Made by a program: the position numbers and the translations under genes | Assembly: GCF_012999535.1 (NCBI RefSeq) | Contig: NZ_JABBWV010000020.1 | Location: forward strand, 37,335-101,334 | Source of the DNA: Microbispora sp. H11081 | GTDB lineage: Bacteria; Actinomycetota; Actinomycetes; Streptosporangiales; Streptosporangiaceae | Direction of reading: 5' to 3' | Length of the DNA: 64,000 nt | The notes under the pieces: model-generated | What the model was told of the DNA's origin: nothing | Database searches by the model: none | Seen by the model: the letters and a program-made list of their open reading frames with translations, nothing else | Shown here: in pieces, positions 62,070 to 64,000 of the stretch | Layout of the letters: the number at the start of each line of letters is the position of its first letter | Position numbering within the stretch: the stretch's first letter is position 1

Positions 62070-63026
62070 ATGGCGGGTAGGGCTTCAGGGAAGCCGTCGA
62101 AGAAGCAGGGGTCCACGAGGGGCTCGGGCGGCAAGGTTCGCCGCTCCCTCGAAGGCAGGGGAGCGACGCCGCCGGCGGAGATGCGGCACTGGTACAAGGA
62201 CAAGGCCCGCGCCGAGCGGATCGAGCGGGAGTCGCGGGGCGGCGCCTCGTCCTCGCGCACGCCGAGCCGTACGCGCAGGGAGGACGGCCCCGAGGTTATC
62301 GGCGGCCGCAATCCCGTGGTCGAGGCACTGCGTGCCGGCGTCCCCGCCAACGCCCTGTACGTGGCGCAGCGGGTCGACAACGACGACCGCGTCCGCGAGG
62401 CCATCAAGATCGCGGCCAACCGTGGCATCGCGCTGCTCGAAGTCACGCGGGACAAGCTCGACCGGCTCACCGAGAGCACGGTTCACCAGGGCATCGGACT
62501 TCAGGTCCCGGCGTACGACTACGCCCACCCGGAGCAGCTCGTCGAGCGGGCCAGGGACGCCGCCGAGGTGCCGCTGATCGTCGCCCTGGACGGCGTGACC
62601 GACCCGCGCAACCTCGGCGCCATCGCTCGCTCGGCGACCGCTTTCGGCGCGCACGGGCTGCTCGTCCCGTCCCGTCGTTCGGCGGGCGTCACCGCCGGCG
62701 CTTGGAAGACCTCGGCCGGCACCCTCGCGACCCTGCCCGTCGCCCGCGCGTCGAACCTCACCCAGACGCTCCAGGCGTACCGGGAGGAGGGCCTGTTCGT
62801 GGTCGGCCTCGACGGCACCGCCAAGGTGGACATCGCGGACGTCGAACTCGCGACCGAGCCGCTCGTCGTGGTCATCGGCTCGGAGGGCAAGGGCCTGTCC
62901 CGCCTCGTCAGGGAGTCGTGCGACCAGATCGCCCGGATCCCCATGAACGCCGCCGCCGAGTCGCTGAACGCCGGTGTGGCCGCGGGGATCGCCCTCTACG
63001 AGGTCGCTCGCCACCGCCGCCGGTGA
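62070..63026 (+). CDS. rlmB: TrmH-family RNA methyltransferase (RlmB-like, 23S rRNA G2251 2'-O)
   Basis: 318-residue SpoU methyltransferase. A basic N-terminal extension (~75 residues) precedes the substrate domain VIGGRNPVVEALRAGVPANA. The SPOUT knot has LDGVTDPRNLGAIARSATAF near residue 175, VVVIGSEGKGLSRLVRESCD near 269 and IPMNAAAESLNAGVAAGIAL near 291, which are the three SpoU motifs. The cysS neighbour supports RlmB. Confidence 0.94.
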   Translation: MAGRASGKPSKKQGSTRGSGGKVRRSLEGRGATPPAEMRHWYKDKARAERIERESRGGASSSRTPSRTRREDGPEVIGGRNPVVEALRAGVPANALYVAQRVDNDDRVREAIKIAANRGIALLEVTRDKLDRLTESTVHQGIGLQVPAYDYAHPEQLVERARDAAEVPLIVALDGVTDPRNLGAIARSATAFGAHGLLVPSRRSAGVTAGAWKTSAGTLATLPVARASNLTQTLQAYREEGLFVVGLDGTAKVDIADVELATEPLVVVIGSEGKGLSRLVRESCDQIARIPMNAAAESLNAGVAAGIALYEVARHRRR

Positions 63027-63077
63027 TTTCACCGTGACGGTGAGGCCGTCGGCCCACTAAACTCGTCTGGGTAACAG

Positions 63078-63150
63078 GCCGCCTTAGCTCAATCGGCAGA
63101 GCATCTGTCTTGTAAACAGAAGGTCTGGGGTTCGATTCCCCAAGGCGGCT
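63078..63150 (+). tRNA. tRNA-Thr (anticodon TGT)
   Basis: Acceptor GCCGCCT (63078-63084) pairs with AGGCGGC (63143-63149), discriminator T63150, CCA not encoded. The anticodon stem TCTGT/ACAGA encloses CTTGTAA, giving TGT. T arm CTGGGG-TTCGATT-CCCCAA is canonical. Confidence 0.96.
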
Positions 63151-63158
63151 CGCAGCTC

Positions 63159-63189
63159 AAGGCCCCTTGCGATCATCGCGAGGGGCCTT
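63159..63189 (+). terminator. Terminator after tRNA-Thr
   Basis: AAGGCCCCTTGCGA pairs with TCGCGAGGGGCCTT (one G-U) around TCA, followed by TGTGAT. It sits 9 bp past the tRNA. Confidence 0.75.
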
Positions 63190-63274
63190 TGTGATCTCCG
63201 TACAGCTGCGAAATGCAGCAACATCCGCAGCTTGTCACCAGCCAGGCTCATCCGAGCGACGGTTGTTCGATCGC

Positions 63275-63679
63275 TCAAGCAGGGAGCGGTCCGTACAGCA
63301 CAGACACAAGCACCTGGGCCGCGATGACGAAGACCGGCAGTGCGGGCATGGCCCATGCCGCGAGCCGTCGGGTGCGGATGAGGCGCTTGGGCGCCAGCCA
63401 CAGAGAGAGTCCGGCCAGCAGCCAGACGAGTGGACTGACGACCCAGGCAAATGCTGTGACGCTTGCCCATTGGCTGACGGGAGCGCACTTCTCCGTCTCG
63501 TGCTCCGTGAGTGGATCAAGACCGCACTCGTCCATCTCCAGGGAGAAGCTGACCAGGAGCCAAGCGAAGAACGCGGCGACCCACGACAGCACCGCGGCGA
63601 TCAGAGACCACCCGACGAATGTCACTCGTAACGGGAACCTCGTAGGCGATCTCGCCGATCTGACCAGATCATCTGTCAC
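63275..63679 (-). CDS. Small membrane protein of unknown function
   Basis: 134-residue protein with about three hydrophobic helices (VGWSLIAAVLSWVAAFFAWL; FAWVVSPLVWLLAGLSLWLA; VFVIAAQVLVSVLYG) and an external loop with two Cys (MDECGLDPLTEHETEKC). I do not recognise a family. It is convergent with the tRNA-Thr transcript. Confidence 0.65.
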   Translation of the reverse strand: MTDDLVRSARSPTRFPLRVTFVGWSLIAAVLSWVAAFFAWLLVSFSLEMDECGLDPLTEHETEKCAPVSQWASVTAFAWVVSPLVWLLAGLSLWLAPKRLIRTRRLAAWAMPALPVFVIAAQVLVSVLYGPLPA

Positions 63680-64000
63680 GGCTCCGAACCTAGAGTTTCG
63701 CTATAGAGGGATCAATTCAAACCCAGCCCCCGGCGGGGGCGCTGCTGCTCCAGGGTGATCGCCAGGGACCTGCTCAGCGTTGCCGGTCGTAGGGAAGCCT
63801 GATCACCCCGCCCGCCATCGACCCGGAACAAGCCGAGCAGGTCTTGGCCCGCTTCCCCTTCGGGCGGGTCGACGGCAGACGTTGCGACACGAAGTCGCTT
63901 GCGGCGAGTGAGCTCGCAGATTGGAGGACCGGCGTGATGTCGGTGGTGTAGCTCCCAGCTCGTGTTCATAGCTGGTCCCCGCCCTGACATGCGTCGCGGG
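63680..64000. other. Window end, no convincing gene
   Basis: About 320 bases near the edge. A minus-strand ORF (63712-63990) and a plus-strand frame reading LITPPAIDPEQAEQVLARFP are both possible but neither has clear coding character. The latter may be a gene fragment. Confidence 0.3.

Noticed and set aside
63712..63990. 92-residue minus-strand ORF at the window end
   Set aside because: No family features, an Arg/His-rich composition like a shadow frame, and a competing plus-strand frame.

Overview
The window is chromosomal DNA from a high-GC actinobacterium. Markers are mycothiol synthesis (mshA), CarD, a SenX3/RegX3-type two-component pair, GlnR, a Nur-like Fur regulator, MurT/GatD, many GTG starts and overlapping stop/start codons. 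Gene order loosely follows the glnR-cysA-nur-mshA-phoU-carD-cysS stretch of Streptomyces. Protein style and the remodelled order suggest Streptosporangiales; this is an inference, not a proof.

Left end (1-12.6 kb). A phosphate permease (cut by the window edge) and its DUF47 partner, dcd and tRNA-Gly(CCC) are followed by an accessory patch. The patch holds a 1.5-kb relic of an element integrated in the tRNA, a PIN toxin-antitoxin pair, an IS3 remnant, a hydrolase, and a tightly coupled sigma / anti-sigma / ABC-transporter operon. Two members of one uncharacterised family, at 2.7 and 10.5 kb, lie here. The patch ends with a reductase, a methyltransferase and glnR.

Centre-left (12.8-30.3 kb). 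This part has a MoaD/ThiS-like protein, an LmeA-like protein, an ECF sigma/anti-sigma pair, a thioredoxin, and a sulfur operon (DUF4395, CysA sulfurtransferase, SseC) preceded by a cysteine-containing leader peptide. A second PIN toxin-antitoxin pair with a perfect palindromic operator follows. Next is an unusual cluster of four membrane or membrane-anchored proteins, a P-loop-less ATPase-like protein and a 1029-residue HerA-type ATPase, then DinB, MurT/GatD and a DsrE protein.

Centre (30.4-44.6 kb). A nitrobindin-like protein, a probable minus-strand structured RNA, a nur-like gene and a six-gene stressosome/partner-switching operon (RsbR, RsbS, RsbT, an RsbT/W-RsbX fusion, a hybrid kinase and a REC-GAF-PP2C phosphatase) are followed by ygfZ, dtd, an asparaginase, a DUF2207 protein, a VOC protein and corA.

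Right part (44.6-64 kb). This holds an XRE regulator, a BlaI/M56 pair divergent from a macrodomain gene, a methyltransferase and an SDR enzyme, mshA, a 154-bp MITE-like element, a YbjN protein and gpm. A frameshifted membrane protein, phoU divergent from senX3-regX3 with a PHO-box-like site, a lipoprotein, carD-ispF, a DUF2637 protein, cysS-rlmB and tRNA-Thr complete it.

Most of the window is ordinary core chromosome. The less explained parts are the HerA cluster, the stressosome operon with three consecutive RsbT/W-like modules, the structured RNA near 31.1 kb, the tRNA-anchored relic and the MITE-like repeat.
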